From the NCBI RefSeq assembly GCF_018596315.1, contig NZ_JAHEAG010000003.1:248001-312000 (forward strand): a stretch of 64,000 nucleotides of DNA. The letters are read 5' to 3'. Of this stretch, positions 54,367 through 62,620 are shown one piece after another (within the stretch, counting starts at the first letter, position 1; every line of letters starts with the position of its first letter). A model generated the notes under the pieces. The model had not been told where the DNA came from. It searched no databases and worked only from the letters and a program-made list of their open reading frames with translations. The DNA is from Bradyrhizobium sp. SRL28 (lineage in GTDB: Bacteria > Pseudomonadota > Alphaproteobacteria > Rhizobiales > Xanthobacteraceae). Both the position numbers and the translations under genes were made by a program.

Positions 54367-55248
54367 TCACGCTCCCAAGGGCGAGGGAAAGAACTTGTCG
54401 AGCCACCCTTTGATGATCGACTTCGTGCGCGGCGCATCTCCCTGCGCGAGCGGGAAATGGGACGTGCCGGTGATCAGAACGAGCTCGGCCGGTTGGCCGG
54501 CCTTTTCGAACATGCGGATCGACTGCTCGGTCGGCGTAATCGTGTCATTGGCGGTATGCAGGAAAAGGATCGGGCGCGGCGCGATGTTTCCAACCACGTC
54601 GTCCGCACGGAAATTGTACATGCTCAACGCCGTCTCCACCGGAATCTCCATGATCGCCTTCGGGGAGAGATTTTTGCGCAAATGCTCGGGAATCGGAACG
54701 GCGTCGAAACGGGAGATCCACATGCTCTCACCGGTTTCCTGGCGGTGCTTGCGGCCCTTTTCCAGAAGAGAAGTGAACTTTGCCCAGGCTTCAGGCGTGG
54801 GGTGCTGGCCACGGAATTTCCGCTCGCCGTCGCCCCAGCCGCAGGATGAGATCACGCAGGCGAACCGATCGTCCACACCCGCCGCATAAACCGAGACAGC
54901 CGCGCCAAAGCTGTGACCGACCACCCCGATGCGCTTGGGGTCGACCTCTTCCCTCCCGGCGAGAAATGTCAGAGCGTTCTTGGCGTCCGCCACCTGGTCG
55001 AAGCAGCGCACCTGCGCGCGCTCGCCGTCGCTCTCCCCGCAGCAGCGGAAGTCGAAGCGCAGCGCCACATAGCCCATCTCCTCCAGCATCCGCGCCTGGA
55101 TTTCGGCGTGGGATTCGTCCTTGGATCCGACGAAGCCGTGCAGGACAATGAAGGCCGGCAGCCGTTGGCCCGGCTTCCTCGCTTCCGGCACATGGATAAC
55201 GGCGGAAAGCTTGAGCCCATCAGAGTGGAAAGAGATTCGTTCTTGCAT
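54367..55248 (-). CDS. Alpha/beta hydrolase
   Basis: A 293-residue hydrolase. 'PAFIVLHGFVGSKDESHAEI' holds the oxyanion HG, 'IGVVGHSFGAAVSVYAAG' the nucleophile elbow GHSFG, 'LFLHTANDTITPTEQSI' the Asp, and 'ITGTSHFPLAQGD' the His. It is similar to esterases/C-C hydrolases that open ring-cleavage products or ester intermediates; the exact reaction is not known. ATG 55248 has GAGGAT upstream. It lies between the extradiol dioxygenase gene (92 bp) and the Ldh2 gene (2 bp). Confidence 0.85.
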   Translation of the reverse strand: MQERISFHSDGLKLSAVIHVPEARKPGQRLPAFIVLHGFVGSKDESHAEIQARMLEEMGYVALRFDFRCCGESDGERAQVRCFDQVADAKNALTFLAGREEVDPKRIGVVGHSFGAAVSVYAAGVDDRFACVISSCGWGDGERKFRGQHPTPEAWAKFTSLLEKGRKHRQETGESMWISRFDAVPIPEHLRKNLSPKAIMEIPVETALSMYNFRADDVVGNIAPRPILFLHTANDTITPTEQSIRMFEKAGQPAELVLITGTSHFPLAQGDAPRTKSIIKGWLDKFFPSPLGA

Positions 55249-55340
55249 TGTCGTATCCTCGTACTGCTGCGCTGTCCCTGTGCATTCACGCTTGCGGCGA
55301 AGGCGAATGTTGCCGGCGCAAGGTCGTCTGCCTGTATCGG

Positions 55341-56243
55341 TCAGTTGATGGCGGTAAAGGGAAAGTGATGCTGGCGCCACTCGAGCGGCGCGGGCGTGCC
55401 CCAGACATTCATTGAGCGCACATTGCCGGGACGTTCGAGATTGGTGATGACGTTTGGAACGAAACCCTCATCGTCCGCGATCGACGCCATCGAGCCGGAG
55501 CATTCAACCATCGCGCCGCTGGAGTCGGTGTAATACGCATAGGTATTGTCACCCGGCCGGTGGCGGCCCGGTCCCCAGAGCATCTGCTTGTCAAATCGAT
55601 CGAGCAGATCGCCGAGCTTCAGGTAGTCATTGAATTCCTTGAACTCGAAGGAGTAGTGATGCAGCCCCGCTTTGCCACGAACGACACCGACGATGTGATG
55701 CAGGCGGTTGCCGCCATACATCCAGCTCAGGCTGTCGTCGACCAGGCGTTCCGACAAGCGAAGGCCGCCGATGCTCTCGAGCTGCCGGCGCGTTGCAGCC
55801 GGATCAGGCGTCGTCAGGTTGAGATGGTCCATGCGGTTCGGGCCGACGCCATGGGTCGGGTACCGTCGTCCATAAAGCTGGTTGCGCGTGGGCGTGTGTA
55901 TCTCGAAACGCAGCCCCTCCGGCGTCGCGAAGGTTACGCCCGCGGCCATGCACTCGAGGCTGGGTTCGCGAGAAAGAATCCGGCAGCCGGCGCCCTCGAT
56001 CCGGGACTCCGCTTCCCGGACGGCTTCGACCGTGAGCGCTTCCAGCCCGATCGTATGGGTCGAGTTCTCATGCGACCTGAGCAACACCAGCTCGGCCGCG
56101 CGCCCGTTGGAGCTTAGCCAGGTCTGGCGTTCGTCCGAGTAAGTGACCTGCAATCCGAGTATTTCGGTTGCCTCCCGCACCACCGTCTCGGTCACGGTGG
56201 TGTTGATTTTCACATGCCCGATCGCGTGCACCAAATGCGGCAT
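55341..56243 (-). CDS. Extradiol ring-cleavage dioxygenase (VOC/catechol 2,3-dioxygenase type)
   Basis: A 300-residue two-domain VOC protein, usual length for type I extradiol enzymes. The N-terminal copy starts 'AIGHVKINTTVTETVVREAT'. The Fe(II) triad fits the C-terminal domain: His in 'NRMDHLNLTTPDPAATRR', His in 'KAGLHHYSFEFKEFNDYL', and Glu in 'SSGAMVECSGSMASI'. A Tyr usually next to the triad is in 'NTYAYYTDS'. It would cleave a catechol beside its two hydroxyls. ATG 56243 has GGGAGG upstream. It is the first gene of a unit with the hydrolase and Ldh2. Confidence 0.85.
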   Translation of the reverse strand: MPHLVHAIGHVKINTTVTETVVREATEILGLQVTYSDERQTWLSSNGRAAELVLLRSHENSTHTIGLEALTVEAVREAESRIEGAGCRILSREPSLECMAAGVTFATPEGLRFEIHTPTRNQLYGRRYPTHGVGPNRMDHLNLTTPDPAATRRQLESIGGLRLSERLVDDSLSWMYGGNRLHHIVGVVRGKAGLHHYSFEFKEFNDYLKLGDLLDRFDKQMLWGPGRHRPGDNTYAYYTDSSGAMVECSGSMASIADDEGFVPNVITNLERPGNVRSMNVWGTPAPLEWRQHHFPFTAIN

Positions 56244-56305
56244 CTGCACCTCCCAAACTTCAAGATGTTGGAGTTCTGCTATCGCATCTGAGCGACGGAG
56301 GCAAC

Positions 56306-56336
56306 ATATTTTCGATTAAAATTGATATTTTCGAAA
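56306..56336. promoter_or_regulatory. Double TTTTCGA operator between dioxygenase and acyl-CoA dehydrogenase genes
   Basis: ATATTTTCGA occurs twice, at 56306-56315 and 56325-56334, 19 bp apart; the second extends to TTTTCGAAAT. It sits in the shared 169-bp divergent promoter region of the dioxygenase unit (start 56243) and the dehydrogenase (start 56413). Confidence 0.6.
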
Positions 56337-56412
56337 TTTTATGCGACGACGGGTTGGGCAAAGCCGGCGATCTGCCGGAGAAGGTTTCGAGAGGATTGGA
56401 GCAGTGGGAGTC

Positions 56413-57609
56413 ATGGCAGGCGCAAAGGGTAGCAGTCCATTCGCGTGGGACGATCCGTTTTTGCTCGAGGCCCAACTTGGCGAGGAAGAGCGCATGATTC
56501 GCGACACGGCACGCGCCTATGTGCAGGAGCGTCTGGCGCCGCGTGTCCAGAAGGCTTTCCGGGACGAGCGCACCGATCCGGAGATATTCCGCGAAATGGG
56601 CGATCTTGGCCTTTTGGGCGTGACCATTCCCGAAACGTATGGTGGCATCGGCGCCTCTTACGTCGCCTACGGCCTCATCGCGCGCGAGGTCGAGCGCGTC
56701 GACAGCGGCTACCGCTCGATGATGTCGGTGCAATCGTCACTGGTCATGTATCCGATCCATGCCTACGGCTCGGAGGCGCAACGGCGCAAATATCTGCCCA
56801 AGCTCGCCAGCGGCGAATGGATCGGTTGCTTCGGCCTGACTGAGCCGGACGCAGGCTCCGATCCCGGCAGCATGAAAACACGCGCGGCGAAGATCGCGGG
56901 CGGCTATCGGCTGAACGGGGCAAAGATCTGGATCACCAATGCTCCGATCGCCGATGTCTTTGTCGTGTGGGCAAAATCCGAAGCCCATGGCGGCAAAATC
57001 CGCGGTTTTGTTCTGGAGAAGGGGCTGGCCGGCCTGTCGGCGCCGAAGATCGAGGGCAAACTCTCCTTGCGCGCTTCGGTAACCGGCGAAATCGTCCTCG
57101 ACGGCGTTGAAGTCGGCGAAGAAGCGCTTCTGCCTGACGCGGAAGGCCTCGCCGGACCGTTCGGCTGTCTCAACCGGGCACGGTACGGAATTGCCTGGGG
57201 CGCAATGGGCGCGGCCGAAGCCTGCTGGCATGCCGCGCGTCAATACGGGCTTGACCGCAAACAGTTCGGACGGCCTCTCGCCAATACCCAGCTCTACCAG
57301 AAGAAGCTCGCCGACATGCAAACGGAGATCGCGCTCGGACTGCAGGCAGCGCTGCGCGTCGGCAGACTGTTCGATGAAGGAAGCATGGCACCCGAAATGA
57401 TCAGCCTGATCAAGCGCAACAATTGCGGCAAGGCGCTCGAGATCGCGCGGCTCGCCCGCGACATGCACGGCGGCAACGGCATCTCAGACGAGTTCTGTGT
57501 CATGCGGCACATGCTGAATCTCGAAACGGTCAACACCTATGAGGGTGCCCATGATGTGCATGCGCTGATTCTTGGCCGCGCCCAGACTGGATTGCAGGCC
57601 TTCTTCTAA
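56413..57609 (+). CDS. Glutaryl-CoA dehydrogenase-like acyl-CoA dehydrogenase
   Basis: A 398-residue flavoenzyme. '[20 protein letters not shown]' includes the Arg typical for the glutaryl-CoA carboxylate, '[20 protein letters not shown]' and '[20 protein letters not shown]' bind FAD and substrate, and '[20 protein letters not shown]' carries the catalytic Glu. The C-terminus 'QTGLQAF' is also typical of GcdH. The reaction is oxidative decarboxylation of glutaryl-CoA to crotonyl-CoA, a late step of many aromatic-acid routes. ATG 56413 is chosen over the longer frame from 56341. A short hairpin overlaps its stop. Confidence 0.85.
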   Translation: MAGAKGSSPFAWDDPFLLEAQLGEEERMIRDTARAYVQERLAPRVQKAFRDERTDPEIFREMGDLGLLGVTIPETYGGIGASYVAYGLIAREVERVDSGYRSMMSVQSSLVMYPIHAYGSEAQRRKYLPKLASGEWIGCFGLTEPDAGSDPGSMKTRAAKIAGGYRLNGAKIWITNAPIADVFVVWAKSEAHGGKIRGFVLEKGLAGLSAPKIEGKLSLRASVTGEIVLDGVEVGEEALLPDAEGLAGPFGCLNRARYGIAWGAMGAAEACWHAARQYGLDRKQFGRPLANTQLYQKKLADMQTEIALGLQAALRVGRLFDEGSMAPEMISLIKRNNCGKALEIARLARDMHGGNGISDEFCVMRHMLNLETVNTYEGAHDVHALILGRAQTGLQAFF

Positions 57610-57761
57610 GGAAGAAGGTCCTAAGGGAAACGAAAGTGCCGGAATTCGCCGGGTTCCAGCGGATCTGCGGATTGCCCCGTTTCGGCCGAGGCCGCCGACA
57701 TGGCACCGGTCCCCCAGCGCACGCACCTGGCCGATCCACATCCACACATCGGACGCGGTTT

Positions 57762-57777
57762 GATTTTTTCGAAAATC
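57762..57777. promoter_or_regulatory. TTTTCGAAAA operator upstream of the GntR gene
   Basis: GATTTTTTCGAAAATC contains the perfect core TTTTCGAAAA (57766-57775) and lies 62 bp upstream of the GntR start, consistent with autoregulation. Confidence 0.65.
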
Positions 57778-57782
57778 AGCCA

Positions 57783-57827
57783 TACTGTGGGGACTGCAAC
57801 CTATACTGTGTTGCGGACAGCAACCTA
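57783..57827 (+). repeat. Imperfect tandem direct repeat before the GntR gene
   Basis: TACTGTG...GGACTGCAACCTA (57783-57803) is followed at once by TACTGTG...GGACAGCAACCTA (57804-57827). The two units are 21 and 24 bp and share 7- and 8-base ends. They lie between the operator and the start codon, where the promoter or leader should be. Confidence 0.6.
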
Positions 57828-57838
57828 GGACGACGCGG

Positions 57839-58564
57839 ATGCGTGACAAGCCAGCAGGAGAAACACGCGCGGCGGACGTACTGCACCGGATGCGCGCGGA
57901 CATCATCAGCTGCGTGCTGAAGCCCGGCGCGAAGCTTCGGTTCGAGGGGCTGCGTGACATGTACGCGGTAAGCTTCTCTACGCTGCGGGAGGCGCTGTCG
58001 CGTCTCGTGGCTGAAGGCCTCGTGGTAGCAGAGGACCAGCGCGGCTTTGTGGTCGCGCCGGTCTCGATTGCCGACCTGAATGACCTCACCTACGTCCGCG
58101 TGCTCGTCGAACGCGAATGCCTCGGGCTTGCCATCAAGCACGGTAATGACGGTTGGGAAGCAGATATCATCGGCTCTTTCCATCGGATGGATCGCCTCCA
58201 GACCCGCCTCGGCTCGAACTACTATCTTTCCGGCGAGTGGGGCAAACTTCATGGCGACTTTCATTTTTCGCTCGTCGCCGCCTGCGGCTCCCCCAATCTG
58301 CTGGAGATCCGCCAGAAGCTGTTCGAACGCGCACACCGCTACCGCCGCATGTCGTCGCAGTTCCGGCCAAAGTGGCGCGCCAAGGATGTCGAACACAAGA
58401 TGATCATGGATTCGGTAATCGCGCGGGATACGGCAAAGGCTCAGGAACTGATCGAGCGTCACATCCGCGAGACGACCGAAAACGTCATCAAGCACGCCGG
58501 TCATCTCTTTGACGCCGCGGACGAAGCACCTCACACCCGCTCTGATCACGTCGCGGCTGAATAA
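57839..58564 (+). CDS. GntR-family regulator (FCD subfamily), likely master of the island
   Basis: A 241-residue regulator. The winged helix has 'MRADIISCVLKPGAKLRFEG', 'YAVSFSTLREALSRLVAEGL' and 'VVAEDQRGFVVAPVS'. The FCD domain carries 'VRVLVERECLGLAIKHGNDG', 'LHGDFHFSLVAACGSPNLLE' and 'RDTAKAQELIERHIRETTEN', with the acidic/His residues that usually bind a metal and a carboxylic acid. A TTTTCGAAAA palindrome lies in its own promoter and before three other units of the island, so it is the probable common repressor. AGGA precedes ATG 57839. Confidence 0.87.
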   Translation: MRDKPAGETRAADVLHRMRADIISCVLKPGAKLRFEGLRDMYAVSFSTLREALSRLVAEGLVVAEDQRGFVVAPVSIADLNDLTYVRVLVERECLGLAIKHGNDGWEADIIGSFHRMDRLQTRLGSNYYLSGEWGKLHGDFHFSLVAACGSPNLLEIRQKLFERAHRYRRMSSQFRPKWRAKDVEHKMIMDSVIARDTAKAQELIERHIRETTENVIKHAGHLFDAADEAPHTRSDHVAAE

Positions 58565-58687
58565 CGCAGCAGCGCGTCACTCCTTTCTCTCAATGCAAGG
58601 CCTGCTTAACGCCGCCGGTTGATCCGGCTGTGCGAGCACGCCCGCGCGTCGAGCCCTGCCTCGCGCAGATATTACGAAAAGATGTTG

Positions 58688-58701
58688 TATTTTCGAAAAT
58701 A
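58688..58701. promoter_or_regulatory. TTTTCGAAAA operator upstream of the MDR dehydrogenase unit
   Basis: TATTTTCGAAAATA, a perfect 14-bp palindrome, the best copy of the motif, 67 bp upstream of the start at 58769. Confidence 0.68.
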
Positions 58702-58768
58702 TGCTGTCAGAGTGTTCGGGGACAGCGGGCGCCAAGCCTGCGTTCGACATCACAAAGGGAGGAACTAG

Positions 58769-59884
58769 ATGGCCGTGTCTGAAACGATGATCGCTGCCCG
58801 GATGCACACGGTCGGCGGCGAGTTGAAGCTGGAAAAACTGCCGACCCCCAAACCGGGCGACATGGATGTCCTGGTCCGCGTGAAGGCCTGCGGGATCGTG
58901 CCAAACCTCGGCAACATCCTTGCCAACTGGCCGACCTGGTTTCCTCACATGCCGCAGCCGCCGCTTCCCGCGGTGTTCGGGCTGGACCCGGCCGGCGAAA
59001 TCGCAGCGGTGGGCCGGCAGGTACACGGGCTCAAACCCGGCGACCGCGTCTATATCAATCCTGGCCGCTCATGCGGCTCGTGCCGCCATTGCCGCAGGGG
59101 CGACTCCATTTCCTGCAAGCACTATGCGTTTCAGGGTTATTTCGGCTTCAGCGAGCACGCCATGCAGACCTTTGCCGATTACCCGATCGGCGGCCTGAGT
59201 GAACACACCGTGGCTCCGGCCTCGGCGATCGTGAAGATCCCCGACAACATGACCTACGAGCAGGCGGCGCGTCTCGGCTACCTCGGCACGGTCTATTCGG
59301 CGCTGAAGAAGGTCAATGCCGGTCCGGGCGATACGATTCTCGTCAACGGCATCAGCGGCACGCTCGGCATCGCCGCGGCGATCTTCGGTCCGGCCATGGG
59401 CGTCAAGAAAATCCTCGGCACCGGCCGCGACCGCAAGCTGCTGGAGGAAGTCAAGGCCCTTGCACCCTCGCGCATTGAGGTATTCTCGATCGAGGACGGC
59501 AGCGTCACCGACTTTGTCATGAAGCACACTGACGGCGAAGGCGTAGACGCTTTCCTGGATTGCAACGGGCCGGGCGCGCTGCACGAGACGTTCCTGCAAG
59601 GACTTTACAGCCTGCGCCGCGGCGGCATCGCCGTCGATATCGGTGCCGTGATGGGACCGGTCTCGATCGACGTCCATCGTCTGATGGACCGCAACCAGCG
59701 CCTCTATGGCTCCGCCTGGCTGACCACGGAGGAAGGACAGGAAATGGCCGACCTTGTTGCCGCGGGCGTGGTGGACCTGTCGATGCTCGAGACGCAAGGG
59801 CGTCCGCTCTCCGAGGTGAACGAGGCCATCTCCGGCATCGCCCAGCGCCACGGCGGGTTCTCCAACTTCGTCATCTATCCCTGA
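58769..59884 (+). CDS. Zinc-type medium-chain alcohol dehydrogenase (MDR)
   Basis: A 371-residue MDR protein. The structural-zinc cysteines are in 'RSCGSCRHCRRGDSISCKHY', and the catalytic-site Cys in 'VKACGIVPNLGNI'. The usual GHE is 'FGLDPAGEIAAVG', so the second zinc ligand is Asp. Cofactor region: 'GDTILVNGISGTLGIAAAIF'. It oxidises an alcohol or reduces an aldehyde or ketone with NAD(P). GGGAGG precedes ATG 58769. It is 66 bp before the cupin gene and probably leads an operon that reaches the hydroxylase. Confidence 0.86.
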   Translation: MAVSETMIAARMHTVGGELKLEKLPTPKPGDMDVLVRVKACGIVPNLGNILANWPTWFPHMPQPPLPAVFGLDPAGEIAAVGRQVHGLKPGDRVYINPGRSCGSCRHCRRGDSISCKHYAFQGYFGFSEHAMQTFADYPIGGLSEHTVAPASAIVKIPDNMTYEQAARLGYLGTVYSALKKVNAGPGDTILVNGISGTLGIAAAIFGPAMGVKKILGTGRDRKLLEEVKALAPSRIEVFSIEDGSVTDFVMKHTDGEGVDAFLDCNGPGALHETFLQGLYSLRRGGIAVDIGAVMGPVSIDVHRLMDRNQRLYGSAWLTTEEGQEMADLVAAGVVDLSMLETQGRPLSEVNEAISGIAQRHGGFSNFVIYP

Positions 59885-59950
59885 ACCAATGATGGCCGCC
59901 GCAGAACCGCGGCGAGCCAGCCACGACAACAACACCCAAGGAGAGGAAAC

Positions 59951-60493
59951 ATGAGCTTCAGACGTGTCGTCACCGCCAAGAACGGTGCCGGAAAGTCGGT
60001 GGTGGTAAGCGATGGCACCTCGCCTCGCGAAATGGCCCTCAAGCATACCCCGGGCTTCGTCTCCGCACCGATCTGGATGGCCGCTGCCACGCCGACGCTA
60101 CCGGCGGACGGCAAGGATCCAATGTCCGTTCCCGGCAGCAGCCTGCTGCCGGGACCGGGCGGCTCGGCCTTTCTCGTCGTCACCTTCCCGCCGGACAACG
60201 TGATGATGTCACCGGAGTTCAACCCGGCGCTCGCCGGCCCCGAGCATGTCGCGGCGGCACCCGGCATCGCCGAGACCTTCGAGATGGACAATCCCGGGAT
60301 GCACACCACACCGACGTTGGACTATGCCTGCGTGATCGACGGTCAGATCGTGCTGGAGCTTGATGATGGTGTAACCGTGCAGCTCAAAAGCGGCGATACG
60401 GTTGTTCAGCAAGGCGCACGCCATGCGTGGCGCAATCCAAGCGACAAACCAGCCACGCTGGCCTTCGTCCTGTTGGGCGCGGCTCGGACGTGA
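59951..60493 (+). CDS. Cupin-domain protein
   Basis: A 180-residue protein. The C-terminal half is a cupin barrel with 'GMHTTPTLDYACVIDGQIVL' (motif 1, His and the Glu-position residue changed) and 'KSGDTVVQQGARHAWRNPSD' (motif 2, His kept). The N-terminal 80 residues are less typical ('LKHTPGFVSAPIWMAAATPT'). Similar proteins occur in aromatic gene clusters, where their role is often undefined. A strong AAGGAGAGG lies before ATG 59951. Confidence 0.78.
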   Translation: MSFRRVVTAKNGAGKSVVVSDGTSPREMALKHTPGFVSAPIWMAAATPTLPADGKDPMSVPGSSLLPGPGGSAFLVVTFPPDNVMMSPEFNPALAGPEHVAAAPGIAETFEMDNPGMHTTPTLDYACVIDGQIVLELDDGVTVQLKSGDTVVQQGARHAWRNPSDKPATLAFVLLGAART

Positions 60494-60666
60494 CGTCCTG
60501 AACGTCTGATCCAACACTGGGGTCGGCAGCCCCGCAACGAGCCAGAGCGCCCGTCCTGTTGGCCGGCGCTCCCGTTATCGTCGGGATTTCTTTGGCTGCA
60601 GTTGGCTGCGTCCCCGCGCAGTGGTGCGGCAACGATCTCGATCGCAGAAAATAAAAGGAGAGTCGA

Positions 60667-62229
60667 TTGTCTTCAGCCGATGCACCGGAGGTCGTCGTGG
60701 TCGGGCTCGGACCGGTCGGCATCACCCTTTGCAATCTGCTGGCTTCCCAGGGGATCAGAGTCGAGGGCGTGGATGCCGCCAGCGAAATCTACAGCCTTCC
60801 TCGTGCCATCGGCATGGACCACGAGGTGATGCGTATCTTTCAGAGTATCGGCGCGACGGACGCCCTCGCGGGCGCGATCGGCGACTACCGCCCCTCTGAA
60901 TACCGTTCTGAACAAGGTATTCTGCTGCGGCGGTTCGAATCCCCGCCGGAACCGTATCCACTCACGTGGCCGCCCTACCTGACATTCCTGCAGCCCGAGC
61001 TCGAGCGGGTGCTACGCCAAAATGCGACGAAATTCCCTACTCTCACCTTGCGCCCGGGGCTTGAGTTGATCGAGCTGAAGAACCCCGATGAGCCAATCCT
61101 GACGCTGAGGGATAAAGCGACGGGGGAGATCACCACACGGGCCCCGAGTTTTGTCGTGGGTTGCGACGGCGGAAACAGCTTCGTCCGTCGTAGTCTAGAC
61201 ATCAGCTTCGAAGATCTAGATTTTCATGAGCCTTGGTTGGTGGTGGACATGATCGTCGAGGACGAGCATACGCCGCTTCCACAGACCAACATACAGTTCT
61301 GCAGTCCGGCACGACCGCACACATATGTCATAGGGCCTGGACGGCTGCGACGTTGGGAATTCATGATCCTGCCGGGTGAGAACGCGGACGAGGTCAATCG
61401 CGAGACACGCATCTGGGAATTACTCTCCCCGTGGCTGCGACCGGACCGGGCGCGCTTGTGGCGTTCCGCGACCTACACCTTCCACGCTTTGGTTGCGGAG
61501 AAATGGCGGACGGGCCGCGTCTTTCTTGCGGGCGACGCCTGCCACATGATGCCACCCTTTCTCGCCCAAGGCATGGTGCAGGGTGTCAAGGATACAGCCA
61601 ATCTTTCATGGAAGCTGGCCCATGCGCTTCGGGGTGGTTCGGAGCGTCTGCTCGATACCTACGAGGCAGAGCGCCGGCCTTTGCTGCGGGAAATAATCGA
61701 AATCACGAAGCGGCTCGGGCGGGTCATCTGCGAACTGGATCCGGAAAAGGCACGCGCACGCGATGCCGAACTGATTGCGGCGATGGAGGCCGGCCAAGGA
61801 GTCCAGATCCGCCAAAATCTGTTTCCGCCGATCCGCCACGGCCTCATCGGTCGTGGCGTCAACGGATCGCTTTCGCCGGGCGCCGGAGAGCCGAGTCCCC
61901 AGCCTTGGGTCGCAGGCCCGGGCGGTCGCACGCGTCTCGATGACATGCTTCCCCGCGGGTTCGTTCTTCTGTTCGCGGGAGATATCGATGTGCCGCCTGC
62001 ATTGCTCGGGCAAGCTAGGGAATTGGGTGTGGCCGTGCATCGAATTGCGCGGAGTCCGTCCGAACGAGCGCCGCTGACGGAAGAAGACGGCCTGCTCGCC
62101 AACTGGCTTTCGGCGAAAGGCGCATGTGCTGTTCTCGTACGTCCCGACCATATGGTGTTCGGGACCGCCGGCGACATGCGTGACGCCGAAGGGCTACTGC
62201 GCGAACTGCGCTCAGGCCTGGCTGCTTGA
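60667..62229 (+). CDS. MhpA-like FAD-dependent aromatic hydroxylase
   Basis: A 520-residue class A flavin monooxygenase. 'VVVVGLGPVGITLCNLLASQ' binds FAD, 'SFVVGCDGGNSFVRRSLDIS' is the DG motif, and 'GRVFLAGDACHMMPPFLAQG' the GD motif. The N-terminal 'YSLPRAIGMDHEVMRIFQSI' is typical of 3-(3-hydroxyphenyl)propionate hydroxylase (MhpA) and relatives. A C-terminal thioredoxin-like domain follows. It ortho-hydroxylates a phenol with NAD(P)H and O2, giving a catechol for the extradiol enzyme (inference). Start TTG 60667 follows AAGGAGAG. Confidence 0.87.
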   Translation: MSSADAPEVVVVGLGPVGITLCNLLASQGIRVEGVDAASEIYSLPRAIGMDHEVMRIFQSIGATDALAGAIGDYRPSEYRSEQGILLRRFESPPEPYPLTWPPYLTFLQPELERVLRQNATKFPTLTLRPGLELIELKNPDEPILTLRDKATGEITTRAPSFVVGCDGGNSFVRRSLDISFEDLDFHEPWLVVDMIVEDEHTPLPQTNIQFCSPARPHTYVIGPGRLRRWEFMILPGENADEVNRETRIWELLSPWLRPDRARLWRSATYTFHALVAEKWRTGRVFLAGDACHMMPPFLAQGMVQGVKDTANLSWKLAHALRGGSERLLDTYEAERRPLLREIIEITKRLGRVICELDPEKARARDAELIAAMEAGQGVQIRQNLFPPIRHGLIGRGVNGSLSPGAGEPSPQPWVAGPGGRTRLDDMLPRGFVLLFAGDIDVPPALLGQARELGVAVHRIARSPSERAPLTEEDGLLANWLSAKGACAVLVRPDHMVFGTAGDMRDAEGLLRELRSGLAA

Positions 62230-62292
62230 GCCGACCCGCTCCACCTTAGCTGCAAATGCTTGCGAGCGGGACATGGCCATTCCCACTTGCGC

Positions 62293-62610
62293 CTATTGCA
62301 CGGATGGCACGCGTATCGTCATGCCTTCCATCTCCGCCACGACGCGCACCTGACAACTCAGGCGGCTGTCCGCCGTGCGCTCCGAGGCGGCAAAATCGAG
62401 CATCTCATTCTCGTGCTCGCCGATTTCGCCGGTGCATCCGGCGTTTGAGTCGAAGTAACAATGGCACGTGGCGCAGGCGGCCGCGCCGTTGCACTCGGCC
62501 ACGATTCCGCTCACGCCGGCGGCGAGAGCCGCCTCCATCACGGACTGGCCTGTGCTGGCGACGACCTCGCGGGTGGCCCCGTCTGCGTTGATAAAGATGA
62601 TCTTTGGCAT
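62293..62610 (-). CDS. [2Fe-2S] ferredoxin (adrenodoxin/putidaredoxin type)
   Basis: A 105-residue ferredoxin. The cluster cysteines are in 'AECNGAAACATCHCYF' (Cys-x5-Cys-x2-Cys) and in 'ADSRLSCQVRVV'. The pattern 'EHENEMLDFAASERTADSRL' is typical of P450 electron donors of the putidaredoxin class. It lies 10 bp after the stop-proximal end of the P450 gene in the same direction, so it very likely feeds that P450. GGAGG precedes the ATG. No reductase gene is visible in the window. Confidence 0.9.
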   Translation of the reverse strand: MPKIIFINADGATREVVASTGQSVMEAALAAGVSGIVAECNGAAACATCHCYFDSNAGCTGEIGEHENEMLDFAASERTADSRLSCQVRVVAEMEGMTIRVPSVQ

Positions 62611-62620
62611 GCTTCCTCCG

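Noticed and set aside
57599..57618. CCTTCTT-CTAAGG-AAGAAGG as terminator of the glutaryl-CoA dehydrogenase gene.
   Set aside because: The stem is only 7 bp, overlaps the stop codon and has no T-run; too weak to list as a feature.
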